The translations under genes were made by a program, and so were the position numbers. The notes under the pieces were generated by a model, which was given only the letters and a program-made list of their open reading frames with translations, did not search any database and had not been told where the DNA came from. From Dehalogenimonas sp. THU2 (GTDB lineage: Bacteria > Chloroflexota > Dehalococcoidia > Dehalococcoidales > Dehalococcoidaceae), in NCBI RefSeq assembly GCF_039749495.1, contig NZ_JBDLLU010000012.1, forward strand, positions 1 to 64,000: 64,000 nt of DNA, written 5' to 3'. Of this stretch, positions 9,120 through 17,969 are shown in pieces; within the stretch, counting starts at the first letter, position 1; every line of letters begins with the position of its first letter.

Positions 9120-9122
9120 TAG

Positions 9123-9719
9123 ATGGAAGGCAAATTGACGCTTAACGACACCAGGCGCCGTATCGGCGGCGGCATGACCGCCGGTCTGTCACGGGCGCTG
9201 GCTAAAAGCCGCATCAGCCCCAATGCAGTGACCGTAGCCGGTTTCATCATCACGATCGGTGCGGCATATGTCATTTCCACCGGGGCTCTGCTGGCCGGCG
9301 GTCTGGCGGTGCTGTTTGCCGGTTTCTTCGATATGCTTGACGGGGCACTGGCGCGGGCGTCGGGCCGTGTTACCCGTTTCGGCGCCATACTGGACGCCAC
9401 CCTGGACCGGCTTTCCGAAGCCGCCCTGCTGATCGGCGTCATGGTCTATTTTGCCCCGGACGGCAACACCTGGCCGATAATGCTCACCGGTCTGACCCTG
9501 GCCGGGTCCTTGACGGTGAGTTACCTGCGCGCCCGTTCCGAAGCTGCCGGGCTCGAAGGCAAGGAAGGTATTTTTACGCGTCCGGAGCGGGTTATCGTGC
9601 TGGCGCTGGGCCTGCTTTTCAACTGGCTCATTCCCGCGCTCATTATTATCTGCGTAATGAGCTATATCACCGTGGGCCAGCGTTTATCGAGCGCTTACCG
9701 TCAACTTGACGGTAAATGA
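9123..9719 (+). CDS. CDP-alcohol phosphatidyltransferase, PI-phosphate-synthase-like
   Basis: An integral membrane enzyme that transfers a phosphatidyl group from CDP-diacylglycerol to an alcohol. The complete family signature DX2DGX2ARX8GX3DX3D is present: Asp70, Asp73-Gly74, Ala77-Arg78, Gly87, Asp91 and Asp95. The local form LDATLDR is typical of members that use inositol phosphate (bacterial phosphatidylinositol-phosphate synthase, archaeal archaetidylinositol-phosphate synthase) rather than glycerol 3-phosphate. Several hydrophobic segments are present and the length of 198 aa is normal. It follows the PimA-like gene by 3 nt. The inositol-phosphate specificity is inferred from the motif and from ino1 in the same operon; PgsA-like activity is the alternative. 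Confidence 0.85.
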   Translation: MEGKLTLNDTRRRIGGGMTAGLSRALAKSRISPNAVTVAGFIITIGAAYVISTGALLAGGLAVLFAGFFDMLDGALARASGRVTRFGAILDATLDRLSEAALLIGVMVYFAPDGNTWPIMLTGLTLAGSLTVSYLRARSEAAGLEGKEGIFTRPERVIVLALGLLFNWLIPALIIICVMSYITVGQRLSSAYRQLDGK

Positions 9720-9812
9720 CACCTAACGCAGAGTCTGTTAAAATAACTCTTCGGTTTTCCCCTCTTCTAAGCGGGGAAAGTGTCCGGTCAATTAAGACCT
9801 AGGGGGGAATCT

Positions 9813-11096
9813 ATGCCAGTAACAGTCATCGTCGGCGCCCAATGGGGCGACGAAGGAAAAGGGAAGGTTATTGACATGCTCGCGGAGCGTGCCGATGCGG
9901 TGGTGCGATTCTCCGGCGGCGACAATGCCGGCCATACGGTCATCAATTCGCAGGGCACCTTCAAATTACACCTGATCCCATCCGGTGTCTTCTATCCGGA
10001 TTGCACCTGCGTCATCGGCAACGGGGTGGTGGTCAATCCCGATATTTTTGTCAGCGAACGGGATGAACTCAACAGCCGCGGCGTAAACACCGATAACGTT
10101 TACATCAGCGATCGCTCCCACCTGGTCATGCCCTATCACATCCTGCTGGACGGTCTTGAAGAAGCAGCCCGCGGCAAGAAATCTCTCGGCACCACTCTTC
10201 GCGGTATCGGACCGGCTTTCGCCGATAAGGTTGCCCGCATGGGCATCCGCGCCGGAGACCTGATGGATCGGGGCATCCTCAGAACCCGGCTGGAATACGT
10301 CCTGGAATACAAGAACCAGATTCTGACCAAGCTTTACGGAAAGCCCGCGATCGACATCGACGAGCTTTATGAGATTTGCTGCGGCTATGCCGAGCAGTTG
10401 AAATCCAATATCAGGGAAACATCGTCCCTCTTGAACGACATGGTCGATGAGGGCAAATCGGTCATCCTCGAAGGCGCTCAGGGCGCCCTGCTCGACACTG
10501 ATTTCGGCACTTATCCCTATGCTACATCCTCGTCGCCGCTTTCCGCCGGCGGTTGCCTGGGCGCCGGTATCGGCCCTACCCGGATCGATAACGTGCTGGG
10601 TGTTTTTAAAGCTTACTGCTCCCGGGTCGGCGCAGGGCCTTTCCCGACCGAACTTTTGGATGCCACCGGCAACCGCATCCGTGACCTGGCTCATGAATAC
10701 GGCACCACCACCGGCCGGCCGCGGCGCATCGGCTGGTTCGACGGCGTTGGGGCGCGTTTCAGTGCCCGCATCAACGGCATGACCGGTATGGCCATCACCC
10801 GGCTGGACATCCTCGATTCGTTTGACGAGATCAAGGTCTGCACCGCCTACCGCCTCAACGGCGATCTCATTCAGGATTTCCCGGCTGAACCGGCGGTGCT
10901 TAACCAGTGCCAACCGGTTTACGAGACACTTCCCGGCTGGCGACAATCGACGACCGGCATCACCCGGCTGGAAGACCTGCCAAAACAGGCCAGGGAATTC
11001 GTCGCCCGGTTGGAAGAGCTCGCCGGATGCACGGCCTGTTACGTCTGCATCGGCCCGGTGCGGGAACAGACCATCGAAGTGAGACCAATGCTCTAA
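9813..11096 (+). CDS. purA: Adenylosuccinate synthetase
   Basis: Catalyses GTP-dependent joining of aspartate to IMP, the first step toward AMP. The N-terminal GAQWGDEGKGK motif, SGGDNAGHT, the TTLRGIGPA segment and the C-terminal TTGITRLEDLP match PurA; 427 aa is the normal length. The open frame extends back to a GTG at 9780, but the ATG at 9813 is preceded by AGGGGGG at the right distance and gives the standard N-terminus. A strong rho-independent terminator begins 19 nt after the stop. Confidence 0.95.
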   Translation: MPVTVIVGAQWGDEGKGKVIDMLAERADAVVRFSGGDNAGHTVINSQGTFKLHLIPSGVFYPDCTCVIGNGVVVNPDIFVSERDELNSRGVNTDNVYISDRSHLVMPYHILLDGLEEAARGKKSLGTTLRGIGPAFADKVARMGIRAGDLMDRGILRTRLEYVLEYKNQILTKLYGKPAIDIDELYEICCGYAEQLKSNIRETSSLLNDMVDEGKSVILEGAQGALLDTDFGTYPYATSSSPLSAGGCLGAGIGPTRIDNVLGVFKAYCSRVGAGPFPTELLDATGNRIRDLAHEYGTTTGRPRRIGWFDGVGARFSARINGMTGMAITRLDILDSFDEIKVCTAYRLNGDLIQDFPAEPAVLNQCQPVYETLPGWRQSTTGITRLEDLPKQAREFVARLEELAGCTACYVCIGPVREQTIEVRPML

Positions 11097-11115
11097 GTAA
11101 CTCCATCGCAATATT

Positions 11116-11147
11116 AAAAGGGGCTGCCATATGGCAGCCCCTTTTTT
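11116..11147 (+). terminator. Rho-independent terminator after purA
   Basis: A perfect stem AAAAGGGGCTGCCAT/ATGGCAGCCCC followed by TTTTTT. The A-run before the stem means it can also serve the convergent minus-strand genes. Confidence 0.9.
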
Positions 11148-11170
11148 ACTTCGGCTTATCTCGAATACGA

Positions 11171-11803
11171 TCATTCACTGGACTTCGCCGGATCTCGAAG
11201 CATCAAATACATTTTAAAGTCTGAACCCGGCATGGTCTCCTCCCGGAGAAGCCGAAACCCCCACCGCCCGTACATCGCCACGTTTTTAAGATTCTGGGTT
11301 TCCAGGTAAGCGGGCATCCCTTCTTCGTTGAGTCGTTCGAGCACCTGATGAATTAACTTGCTGGCAAACCCGTGTCCCTGATGAGCCGGATCGACAGCCA
11401 GGAGGGCCAGGTACAGATGCCGCCTGGGCGCCAATTCCCTTCGCAATTTACCAAAATGAGCATCAACGGCAGCTTCTCTGAAGAGATGCTGCCATCCGCA
11501 CCGCAGCGGTAGAAACGGCCAACCGGCCCGGAAGTGATCCAGGACGGACTCCGAGGCATCCGGTTGCACCCAAACGGCTATCCCCTCGCATCCCGGCGAT
11601 GTCGCGTAAACTTCATATCCCTTGGAAAGCACCGCCAATTTCAAATAGTACTCGAATGAATAACGAAGATTGGGGCGTTTGGATGGGTCAGGGATCAGGT
11701 AATGGGTGGAAGGATCGCCGGCAAAGGCGCGGGCGCAGGCTAAAGAGGCGGGTTCGACCAGATCGAGGGTCAGGGGTGTTAACTCGTTTATATGCATCGG
11801 CAT
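11171..11803 (-). CDS. GNAT-family N-acetyltransferase (tandem copy 2)
   Basis: A GCN5-related acetyltransferase fold: the acetyl-CoA-binding stretch LLAVDPAHQGHGFASKLI and a C-terminal YLETQNLKNVAMYGRWGF segment are clear. It is the paralogue of the gene upstream; both share CARAFAxDPS, YLIPD, YSFEYYL and CEGxAxW blocks. The substrate cannot be deduced. It is the last gene of the minus-strand run that includes dapA, and the purA terminator faces it. An in-frame ATG two codons after the chosen start (MHINEL) is an alternative. Confidence 0.85.
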   Translation of the reverse strand: MPMHINELTPLTLDLVEPASLACARAFAGDPSTHYLIPDPSKRPNLRYSFEYYLKLAVLSKGYEVYATSPGCEGIAVWVQPDASESVLDHFRAGWPFLPLRCGWQHLFREAAVDAHFGKLRRELAPRRHLYLALLAVDPAHQGHGFASKLIHQVLERLNEEGMPAYLETQNLKNVAMYGRWGFRLLREETMPGSDFKMYLMLRDPAKSSE

Positions 11804-11814
11804 TCCCCGGCATG

Positions 11815-12501
11815 TTAAACCTGAAATAATGCCTCTGTCAACGGTGCGCTGACCTCTTCGGACATCGATACCGATGCAGGCATGACCGGGCGTGGCGGAC
11901 GTAACATGGCGAACAACGGGAAATTGGTGCCCGGTATTACCGCTGTTTCTTTCAGTTCAAACCCGAAACGCCGGTACATCTCCACATTCCGGAGGCTCTG
12001 CGTTTCCAGGTAGCAGGGCATGTCGTCGTTATCCAGCCGATGCAGCATCGGACGGAGGAGCATACTTGCAAACCCTTGACCCTGAAATTTGGGATCGACG
12101 GCAATCAGATCCAATTGCATGACACGGTCCGGCGCATGGTCGCGCAGCAGCCGCTGGCTTTCTTTATTGGCCGCAACGCCACGCTGCATCGATGTCCAGC
12201 CGCAGTGCAACGGCAGAAATGGGTAACCGGCGCGCCAGCGCGTCAGCCATGAATCGGTTTCTTCAGATGAAGCCCAGCAAGCGACGCCTTCACAGCGCTT
12301 CGATGTCAGATAGACCTCGTTGCGGCCGAAATAGCTGTACCGCAGATAGTATTCGAAGGAGTAATGCAGGTGACGGCGCTTAGCTTCATCAGGAATGAGA
12401 TACTCATTCGACGGGTCTTCAGCGAAGGCTCGAGCGCAAGTGTGAGATGCCGGTTTTGTTAGTTTCAGACTGAGCGGCGTCAGGAGTGCGTCAGCGGTCA
12501 T
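11815..12501 (-). CDS. GNAT-family N-acetyltransferase (tandem copy 1)
   Basis: The same subfamily as the following gene, with acetyl-CoA motif LIAVDPKFQGQGFASMLL and YLETQSLRNVEMYRRFGF near the C-terminus. The frame is open further upstream, but the ATG at 12501 aligns with the start of the paralogue and overlaps the dapA stop by 11 nt, typical of translational coupling, so I prefer it (228 aa). The substrate is unknown. Being coupled to dapA does not by itself imply a role in lysine synthesis. Confidence 0.83.
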   Translation of the reverse strand: MTADALLTPLSLKLTKPASHTCARAFAEDPSNEYLIPDEAKRRHLHYSFEYYLRYSYFGRNEVYLTSKRCEGVACWASSEETDSWLTRWRAGYPFLPLHCGWTSMQRGVAANKESQRLLRDHAPDRVMQLDLIAVDPKFQGQGFASMLLRPMLHRLDNDDMPCYLETQSLRNVEMYRRFGFELKETAVIPGTNFPLFAMLRPPRPVMPASVSMSEEVSAPLTEALFQV

Positions 12502-13399
12502 ACCTTGGCAGGTCAATGTGGATGCCCGCGAGGGTATCCCGTATGATGGCTGCCGTCTTATCATCTGCCTCGGTCAGGGGCAGCCTGAGGCCGCCGACCC
12601 TGAACCCAATATGATTCAATGCGTATTTTACCGGAATGGGATTAGCCACCACAAAAAGGTTGTTGAAAACGGGCGTCAGGCGGCGGTGAATAGCGGCTGC
12701 TTGAACGATATCCCCGGCAACGAAACTTTCCATCATCTGCTTGATCTGAGTCCCAACGAGGTGTGAGGCCACGCTGATGACGCCGTGGGCGCCGATAGCC
12801 ATCATCGGCAGGATATCTGAGTCATTGCCGCTCCAGACGGTGAAATCCGGCCTAACCTTTTGAGTCTCATCGATGATCCGGGCGATCTCACCCAGGTTGC
12901 CGCTGGCTTCCTTGGTGCCGACGATGTTAGGGATCTTCGACAGGCGGATCGTTGTATCGGCGGAGAGTGAAGTGACGGTACGGCCCGGCACGTTGTAAAG
13001 GATGATGGGAAGGGTGGTAGCGTCGGCGACAGCCTTAAAATGGCGGTACAGCCCCTCCTGAGTGGGCTTATTATAGTAGGGCACCACCAGCAAGGCGGCG
13101 TCAACACCCAGTTTTTCGGCCTTAATGGTATTCTCCACAGCCTCCGCGGTGGAGTTGGAGCCGGTGCCGGCGATCACCCTGGCCGAACCGCCGACGGCGG
13201 CCCGCACAGCCATGAAAAGCTCATGCTCTTCTTCCCAGGTTACAGTGGGCGATTCACCGGTGGTGCCGGCGACAACTATGCCATCGCTGCCGGAAGCAAC
13301 GAGCGCTTTGGCCAGCAACCTGGTCTGGTCGAAATCGATGCTGCCGTCGTCCTTGAACGGCGTAACCATGGCGGTGATAAGGCGTCCCAGTTCTTTCAC
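12491..13399 (-). CDS. dapA: 4-hydroxy-tetrahydrodipicolinate synthase
   Basis: Condenses pyruvate with aspartate semialdehyde in the diaminopimelate/lysine pathway. It is a TIM-barrel aldolase of the NAL/DapA family. GTTGESPT, YYNKPTQEGLYRHF, the YNVPGRT tyrosine region and the Schiff-base lysine in VGTKEASGN are all visible; 302 aa is normal. It lies 2 nt after asd. Dehalococcoidia are generally described as lacking a peptidoglycan wall, so the pathway probably serves lysine synthesis here. Confidence 0.95.
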   Translation of the reverse strand: MKELGRLITAMVTPFKDDGSIDFDQTRLLAKALVASGSDGIVVAGTTGESPTVTWEEEHELFMAVRAAVGGSARVIAGTGSNSTAEAVENTIKAEKLGVDAALLVVPYYNKPTQEGLYRHFKAVADATTLPIILYNVPGRTVTSLSADTTIRLSKIPNIVGTKEASGNLGEIARIIDETQKVRPDFTVWSGNDSDILPMMAIGAHGVISVASHLVGTQIKQMMESFVAGDIVQAAAIHRRLTPVFNNLFVVANPIPVKYALNHIGFRVGGLRLPLTEADDKTAAIIRDTLAGIHIDLPRYDR

Positions 13400-13401
13400 G
13401 A

Positions 13402-14421
13402 TCAGCCTCCCAGCCAGCCGCGCCGGAGCATTTCCTCGGCGATCTGAACGGCATTGAGCGCCGCGCCCTTCCGGACGTTATCGGCGACGATCCACATGGT
13501 AATACCGCCCACGTGAGACGTATCTTCGCGGATACGTCCGACATAGGTCTCATCGGTGCCGGCGGCCATCCAAGGGGTGGGATAAAGGCTTACGGTCGGA
13601 TCGTCCAGCACCCGGACGCCGGGGGCTTTCGTCAGGATAGCGCGGGCATCGTCGGCGGACATGGGGCGTTCGAACTCGATATTCACCGCTTCGGAATGAC
13701 CGATGAAGACCGGCACCCTCACGCATGTGGCGGATAAAAGCAGGTTGGGCAGATGCATGATCTTGCGCGTCTCCACCATCATCTTCCACTCTTCTTTGGT
13801 GTACCCGGTATCCAGAAAGGTATCTATCTCCGGGAGCAGGTTGAAGGCGATCTGATGAGGATAAACGTGCGGCGTTACCGCCTGGCCGTCTAGTACGGTG
13901 CGGCTTTGCCCGGTGAGTGCTTCTATGGCGGCGGTGCCGGTGCCGGACACGGCCTGGTAGGTGCTGACCACCACGCGCTTGATGGGGTTGACCTTATGCA
14001 GAGGCGCCAGGGCCATCACCATCTGAATGGTGGAGCAGTTGGGGTTGGCTATGATACCCTTGTTGTTCCGGGCGTCTTCCATGTTTACTTCCGGCACCAC
14101 CAGCGGCACCCCGGACTCCATGCGGAAGGCGGCGCTGTTGTCGATAACCAGCACCCCTTTCCGCGCGGCGATGGGGGAGAAATGACGGCTGATCTCGGCG
14201 CCGGCGGAAAAAAGCGCCAGGTCAATATCGTTGAAACTATCGGGGGATGTTTCCTGAACTTCCAGTTCCTGTTCCCTGAACCACAGCTTTTTCCCGGCGC
14301 TGCGGTCGGAAGCGAGCAGGGACAGGCTCTTCACCGGGAAATCTCGTTGAGTCAGGACCTTGATGAATTCCTGACCTACCATACCGGTAGCCCCGACTAT
14401 GGCCACTCGTAATTCTTTCAA
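13402..14421 (-). CDS. asd: Aspartate-semialdehyde dehydrogenase
   Basis: NADPH-dependent reduction of aspartyl phosphate, the branch point to lysine, threonine and methionine. The N-terminus has the nucleotide-binding GATGMVGQEF; the catalytic cysteine is Cys129 in NPNCSTIQ; and the SGTGTAAIEAL and GHSEAVNIEFERP segments fit the family. The length of 339 aa is normal. It lies between dapB (upstream) and dapA (2 nt downstream). The 107-nt gap to dapB carries a short tandem repeat of TTCGAAATCCGAA. Confidence 0.95.
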   Translation of the reverse strand: MKELRVAIVGATGMVGQEFIKVLTQRDFPVKSLSLLASDRSAGKKLWFREQELEVQETSPDSFNDIDLALFSAGAEISRHFSPIAARKGVLVIDNSAAFRMESGVPLVVPEVNMEDARNNKGIIANPNCSTIQMVMALAPLHKVNPIKRVVVSTYQAVSGTGTAAIEALTGQSRTVLDGQAVTPHVYPHQIAFNLLPEIDTFLDTGYTKEEWKMMVETRKIMHLPNLLLSATCVRVPVFIGHSEAVNIEFERPMSADDARAILTKAPGVRVLDDPTVSLYPTPWMAAGTDETYVGRIREDTSHVGGITMWIVADNVRKGAALNAVQIAEEMLRRGWLGG

Positions 14422-14438
14422 GTGAGACTCCCTAAAAA

Positions 14439-14470
14439 CAAAATTCGAAATCCGAAATTCGAAATCCGAA
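14439..14470. repeat. Tandem TTCGAAATCCGAA repeat
   Basis: Two direct copies of a TTCGAAATCCGAA-type unit lie back to back in the dapB-asd gap. Related sequence forms a hairpin at 15343-15379 and appears in degenerate form near 19100-19170 and 34437-34470. Confidence 0.6.
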
Positions 14471-14528
14471 CAAATTCTAACTCATTGAGAATCAAATTCC
14501 AAAACGGCTTTGTGGCCCGGAATAAGCA

Positions 14529-15320
14529 CTAGAATCCCAGCAGTTTTTCCAGGCCGAAAATAAACCGGCCGGGATGCCTGGGTATCTCCCGTACCGCCGT
14601 CAGCACGCCGGGCATGAAGCTCTCGCGGTTGATGGTGTCGTGGCGAATAGAGAGCGTCTGACCCAGGGCGCCGAAGATCACTTCCTGGTGCGCCACCAAC
14701 CCCGGCATGCGGACGCTGTGAACCGGTACACCGTCGATCTCCTCTCCCCGGCTCGGCCGATCGTTACCGGCAGACGGGGATTCAAAAGCCTTATCCCGGG
14801 AAGCCGCCATGGCCCTGGCGGTGGCGATGGCCGTGCCGGAAGGGGCATCCGCCTTCTTCTCATGGTGCAATTCGATTATCTCCGCCCAGTCGAAATGGCG
14901 GGCGGCAATTCGGGCCAGTTCCATCATGACGATGGCGCCCAGGGCGAAATTAGGCACTACGATAGCCCCGATGTTGTATTCCTTGGTGAGGTTCTCAATG
15001 CGGCTGAGCATCTCCGGGCTGAGGCCGGTAGTGCCGATGACCAGGGACACCCCGGCGCGGGCGGCGGTCTCCGCCGATTGCGGCACCGCCGCGGCCAGGC
15101 TGAAGTCCACCAGTACGTCCGGCCGGGTGGCCTCCAGGAGACTTGCGAGGTCGGCACTCAGGAGGATGCCCCCTGCGATACCATCGACGGTCGATGATGT
15201 GTCCCCAGCCTTGGAATCGCAAGCGCCGACCAGTTCAAGGTCAGGCGCCGCGGAAACGGCCTTCATGACCTCCCGCCCCATCTGACCCAGGGCACCCTGA
15301 ACAGCTACTTTTATGGTCAT
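14529..15320 (-). CDS. dapB: 4-hydroxy-tetrahydrodipicolinate reductase
   Basis: NAD(P)H-dependent reduction step of lysine/diaminopimelate synthesis, directly after DapA. The N-terminal VAVQGALGQMGREV nucleotide-binding loop and the signature ELHHEKKADAPSGTA, with the paired histidines and the SGTA turn, are present. The ATG at 15320 is preferred; a TTG three codons upstream (15329) is also open but has AGGG directly against it. About 263 aa, normal for the family. A hairpin built from the TTCGGATTTCG repeat separates it from pnp. Confidence 0.94.
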   Translation of the reverse strand: MTIKVAVQGALGQMGREVMKAVSAAPDLELVGACDSKAGDTSSTVDGIAGGILLSADLASLLEATRPDVLVDFSLAAAVPQSAETAARAGVSLVIGTTGLSPEMLSRIENLTKEYNIGAIVVPNFALGAIVMMELARIAARHFDWAEIIELHHEKKADAPSGTAIATARAMAASRDKAFESPSAGNDRPSRGEEIDGVPVHSVRMPGLVAHQEVIFGALGQTLSIRHDTINRESFMPGVLTAVREIPRHPGRFIFGLEKLLGF

Positions 15321-15342
15321 ACCGGTCAACCCTATCTTGCAC

Positions 15343-15379
15343 CGAAATCCGAAACATTTTTCATTTGTTTCGGATTTCG
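15343..15379. repeat. 14-bp perfect inverted repeat between pnp and dapB
   Basis: CGAAATCCGAAACA (15343-15356) and TGTTTCGGATTTCG (15366-15379) are exact reverse complements around a 9-nt T-rich loop. It lacks a clear trailing U-tract. It may stabilise or process the pnp-dapB transcript, or be a copy of the dispersed TTCGGATTT repeat. Confidence 0.7.
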
Positions 15380-15410
15380 TGATGCACGATTCGTATTTAA
15401 CTTCTGTGTT

Positions 15411-17615
15411 TTATCTTCGGAAAGGAGGCCGTCCGCCGCCTTCCATGGGGGCGCCGGGTCCGGCGCGCCGGAAACCGCCCTGCTGGGGCGGCGGCTGGTT
15501 GCGCGCCATTTCTTCCTGCTCTTCCGGGGTCGGCGGCGCCAGAAGGGCGCGGCGGGATAGGTTGATCCGTCCCTGGGAATCTATCTCGGTGACCTTGACG
15601 GTGACCATGTCGCCGGTTTTCAGTATGTCTTCGACCTTGTCGACGCGGCGGTTGGCCAGTTCCGAGATGTGTACCATGCCCTCTTTGCCGGGCAGTATCT
15701 CGATGAAGGCGCCGAAGCTCATGATACGGGTAACTTTACCGGTATAGACGGTGCCGGCCTCGATGTCCTTGGTCAGACCCTCGATGATGGCGATGGCCTT
15801 CCGCGCGGATTCGCCGTCGGTGGCGCCGATGATCACGGTGCCGTCGTCCTCGATGTCGATGGTGGTCTTGGTTTCTTCAATGATGGAGCGGATGACGCGG
15901 CCGCCGGGGCCGATGACGGCGCCGATCTTGGAGGCATCGATCTTGAGCTTGTACATCCGCGGCGCGTAGGGGGAAAGGTCGGCGCGGCTGTGGCTGATGG
16001 CCTTGTCCATGACATCCAGGATGGTCATCCGGGCACCGCGCGCCTGGTTGAGCGTCTGCTCGATAACCTCAAAGCTGATACCCTTGAGCTTAATATCCAA
16101 TTGAATCGCGGTGATACCGTCACGGGTGCCAGCCACTTTGAAGTCCATGTCGCCGTAGTTATCTTCCAGGCCTTCGATGTCGGTCAGGGTGACGAAGCGA
16201 GCGGGATCGGCGTCGTCGGTGATGAGACCTACGGAGATACCGGCCACGGCCTTTTTGATAGGCACGCCGGCATCCATGAGCGCCAAAGAAGAAGCGCAGG
16301 TACTGGCCATGGAGGTCGATCCGTTGGAACTCAAAGCTTCTGACACCAGTCTCAGGGCGTAAGGAAATTCAGCCTCGGACGGGACAACGGGTAAAAGCGC
16401 CCGCTCCGCCAGCGCCCCGTGGCCGATCTCGCGGCGGCCGGTGCCGATACGCTTGGTTTCGCCGGTGGAATAAGGCGGGAAATTATAGTGGTGGATATAG
16501 CGCTTGGAAGTATCCGGGGCGATGTTGTCCAGTTTCTGTGCCGCCTGGAGCGAACCCAGGGTGACGACGTTCAGTATCTGTGTCTGCCCGCGGGAGAAAA
16601 GGGATGAGCCGTGGACGCGCGGCAACAGACCGACCTCAGCGGAAAGCTCACGGATCTCTTCGATTCCCCGGCCGCTGACGCGTTCCTTCTTATCCAGTAT
16701 GGTGGAGCGTACGAGTTGCCGGATCTTCTTGTCATAGGCGCTGATGATGGCGTTGCAGTCGAATTCGCCGCTGAGGGCATCGAGCAGTTCGCCTTTGATC
16801 TTCTCCAGGTTCTCCTGGCGCTGGGACTTGTCCGCCTGGTAGAAAGCGGCGGCCAGTTTGTCATCGACCATGGCGGCAACCTTGGCCAACAGGCCGGGAT
16901 CGACCACCGGGGCATCCACATGCCACTTGGTCTTGCCGATAGCGGCGATGATCTCTTCCTGAAGGGCGATGATCTCCTGATTGGCCTGGTGGCCGAAGCG
17001 GATGGCTTCCAGCATCAGCGCTTCCGGGGCTTCATGAGCGCCGGCTTCCAGCATGGTGACCGCTTTTTTAGTGCTGGCCACCACCACCTCCAGCGTGCTC
17101 TCCGGCAGCTGGGAGAAGGTGGGGTTCAGCACGAACTGGCCGTCGATATAACCGACGTGCACCGCGGACAAAGGGCCTTCGAACGGCATCTCAGAGATGC
17201 CCAGGGCGCAGGAAGCGCCGATAACGCTCAGGACGTCCGGATCGTTCTCCTGATCCGCGGCCAGTACTGTGGCAATGACCTGGATCTCACGGCGCCAGCT
17301 CTTGGGCAGCAGCGGGCGGATTGGGCGGTCGGCCAGGCGGCAGGTCAGAATAGCGTTCTCCGATGGGCGGCCTTCGCGGCGGATGAAACCGCCGGGGATG
17401 CGGCCCGCGGCATACATCCGTTCTTCGACCTCAATGGTCAGGGGCAGAAAATCAATGCCGGGCTTGGCATCCTTAGCTATGGTGGCGGTAACCAGCACCT
17501 GAGTTTCGCCGTAGCGCAGAGTGACGGCGCCATTGGCCTGCCAGGCCATCTTGCCGCTTTCGATGACGAGCTTGCGCCCGCCGATGTTGCGTTCAAATGT
17601 TTTAACTATTGACAA
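15411..17615 (-). CDS. pnp: Polyribonucleotide nucleotidyltransferase (PNPase)
   Basis: A phosphorolytic 3'-5' exoribonuclease that degrades mRNA and can add 3' tails. It has two RNase PH-like domains (the second with FPYALRLVSEALSSNGSTSMAS), a KH domain (IGAVIGPGGRVIRSIIEET, about residues 570-590) and an S1 domain (GKVTRIMSFGAFIEILPGKEGMVHISE, about 640-665). The length of 734 aa is typical. It starts with TTG at 17615 after AAGGAG. The C-terminus is a short Gly/Pro/Arg tail. It follows rpsO with a GC-rich hairpin in the gap, as in the classical rpsO-pnp pair. Confidence 0.96.
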   Translation of the reverse strand: MSIVKTFERNIGGRKLVIESGKMAWQANGAVTLRYGETQVLVTATIAKDAKPGIDFLPLTIEVEERMYAAGRIPGGFIRREGRPSENAILTCRLADRPIRPLLPKSWRREIQVIATVLAADQENDPDVLSVIGASCALGISEMPFEGPLSAVHVGYIDGQFVLNPTFSQLPESTLEVVVASTKKAVTMLEAGAHEAPEALMLEAIRFGHQANQEIIALQEEIIAAIGKTKWHVDAPVVDPGLLAKVAAMVDDKLAAAFYQADKSQRQENLEKIKGELLDALSGEFDCNAIISAYDKKIRQLVRSTILDKKERVSGRGIEEIRELSAEVGLLPRVHGSSLFSRGQTQILNVVTLGSLQAAQKLDNIAPDTSKRYIHHYNFPPYSTGETKRIGTGRREIGHGALAERALLPVVPSEAEFPYALRLVSEALSSNGSTSMASTCASSLALMDAGVPIKKAVAGISVGLITDDADPARFVTLTDIEGLEDNYGDMDFKVAGTRDGITAIQLDIKLKGISFEVIEQTLNQARGARMTILDVMDKAISHSRADLSPYAPRMYKLKIDASKIGAVIGPGGRVIRSIIEETKTTIDIEDDGTVIIGATDGESARKAIAIIEGLTKDIEAGTVYTGKVTRIMSFGAFIEILPGKEGMVHISELANRRVDKVEDILKTGDMVTVKVTEIDSQGRINLSRRALLAPPTPEEQEEMARNQPPPQQGGFRRAGPGAPMEGGGRPPFRR

Positions 17616-17673
17616 CAGACTCTCCTTGTTATATTTACAGTAATCCCGACCTTCCCCGGCTGGGGGGATCAGG

Positions 17674-17937
17674 TTACTTGCGCAGGCCGAGCTTAACGAT
17701 CAGATCCTGGTAGCGGGTAGCGTCTTCCTGCCTCAGGTAGGCAAGCATGCGCCGCCGTTGACCGACCAGTCTCAGCAAATTGCGCTTGGTATGAGAGTCC
17801 TGCTTGTTGGCCGTCATGTGGGCGGTCAACTGAACGATGCGCGCGGAAAGGATGGCAACCTGTACCTCGGCGGAGCCGGTATCCTTGTCATGGCGCTTGA
17901 ATGCATCGATTACGCTGACTTTGTCTTGTTTTTCCAA
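17674..17937 (-). CDS. rpsO: 30S ribosomal protein S15
   Basis: A primary 16S rRNA-binding protein of the small-subunit platform. The 87-aa product shows HDKDTGSAEVQVA and the conserved LRLVGQRRRMLAYLRQED block. It has its own well-formed promoter upstream, despite lying within the nusA-pnp run. Synteny with truB and pnp is the standard bacterial arrangement. Confidence 0.97.
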   Translation of the reverse strand: MEKQDKVSVIDAFKRHDKDTGSAEVQVAILSARIVQLTAHMTANKQDSHTKRNLLRLVGQRRRMLAYLRQEDATRYQDLIVKLGLRK

Positions 17938-17969
17938 TGTCTTTCCTCTTTATCTTTTATCAAACAAGA

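Noticed and set aside
16611-17612. A 333-aa plus-strand frame opposite pnp
   Set aside because: It is antisense to the well-conserved PNPase, and its Asp/Gly/Gln-rich translation is a typical shadow of a GC-rich gene.
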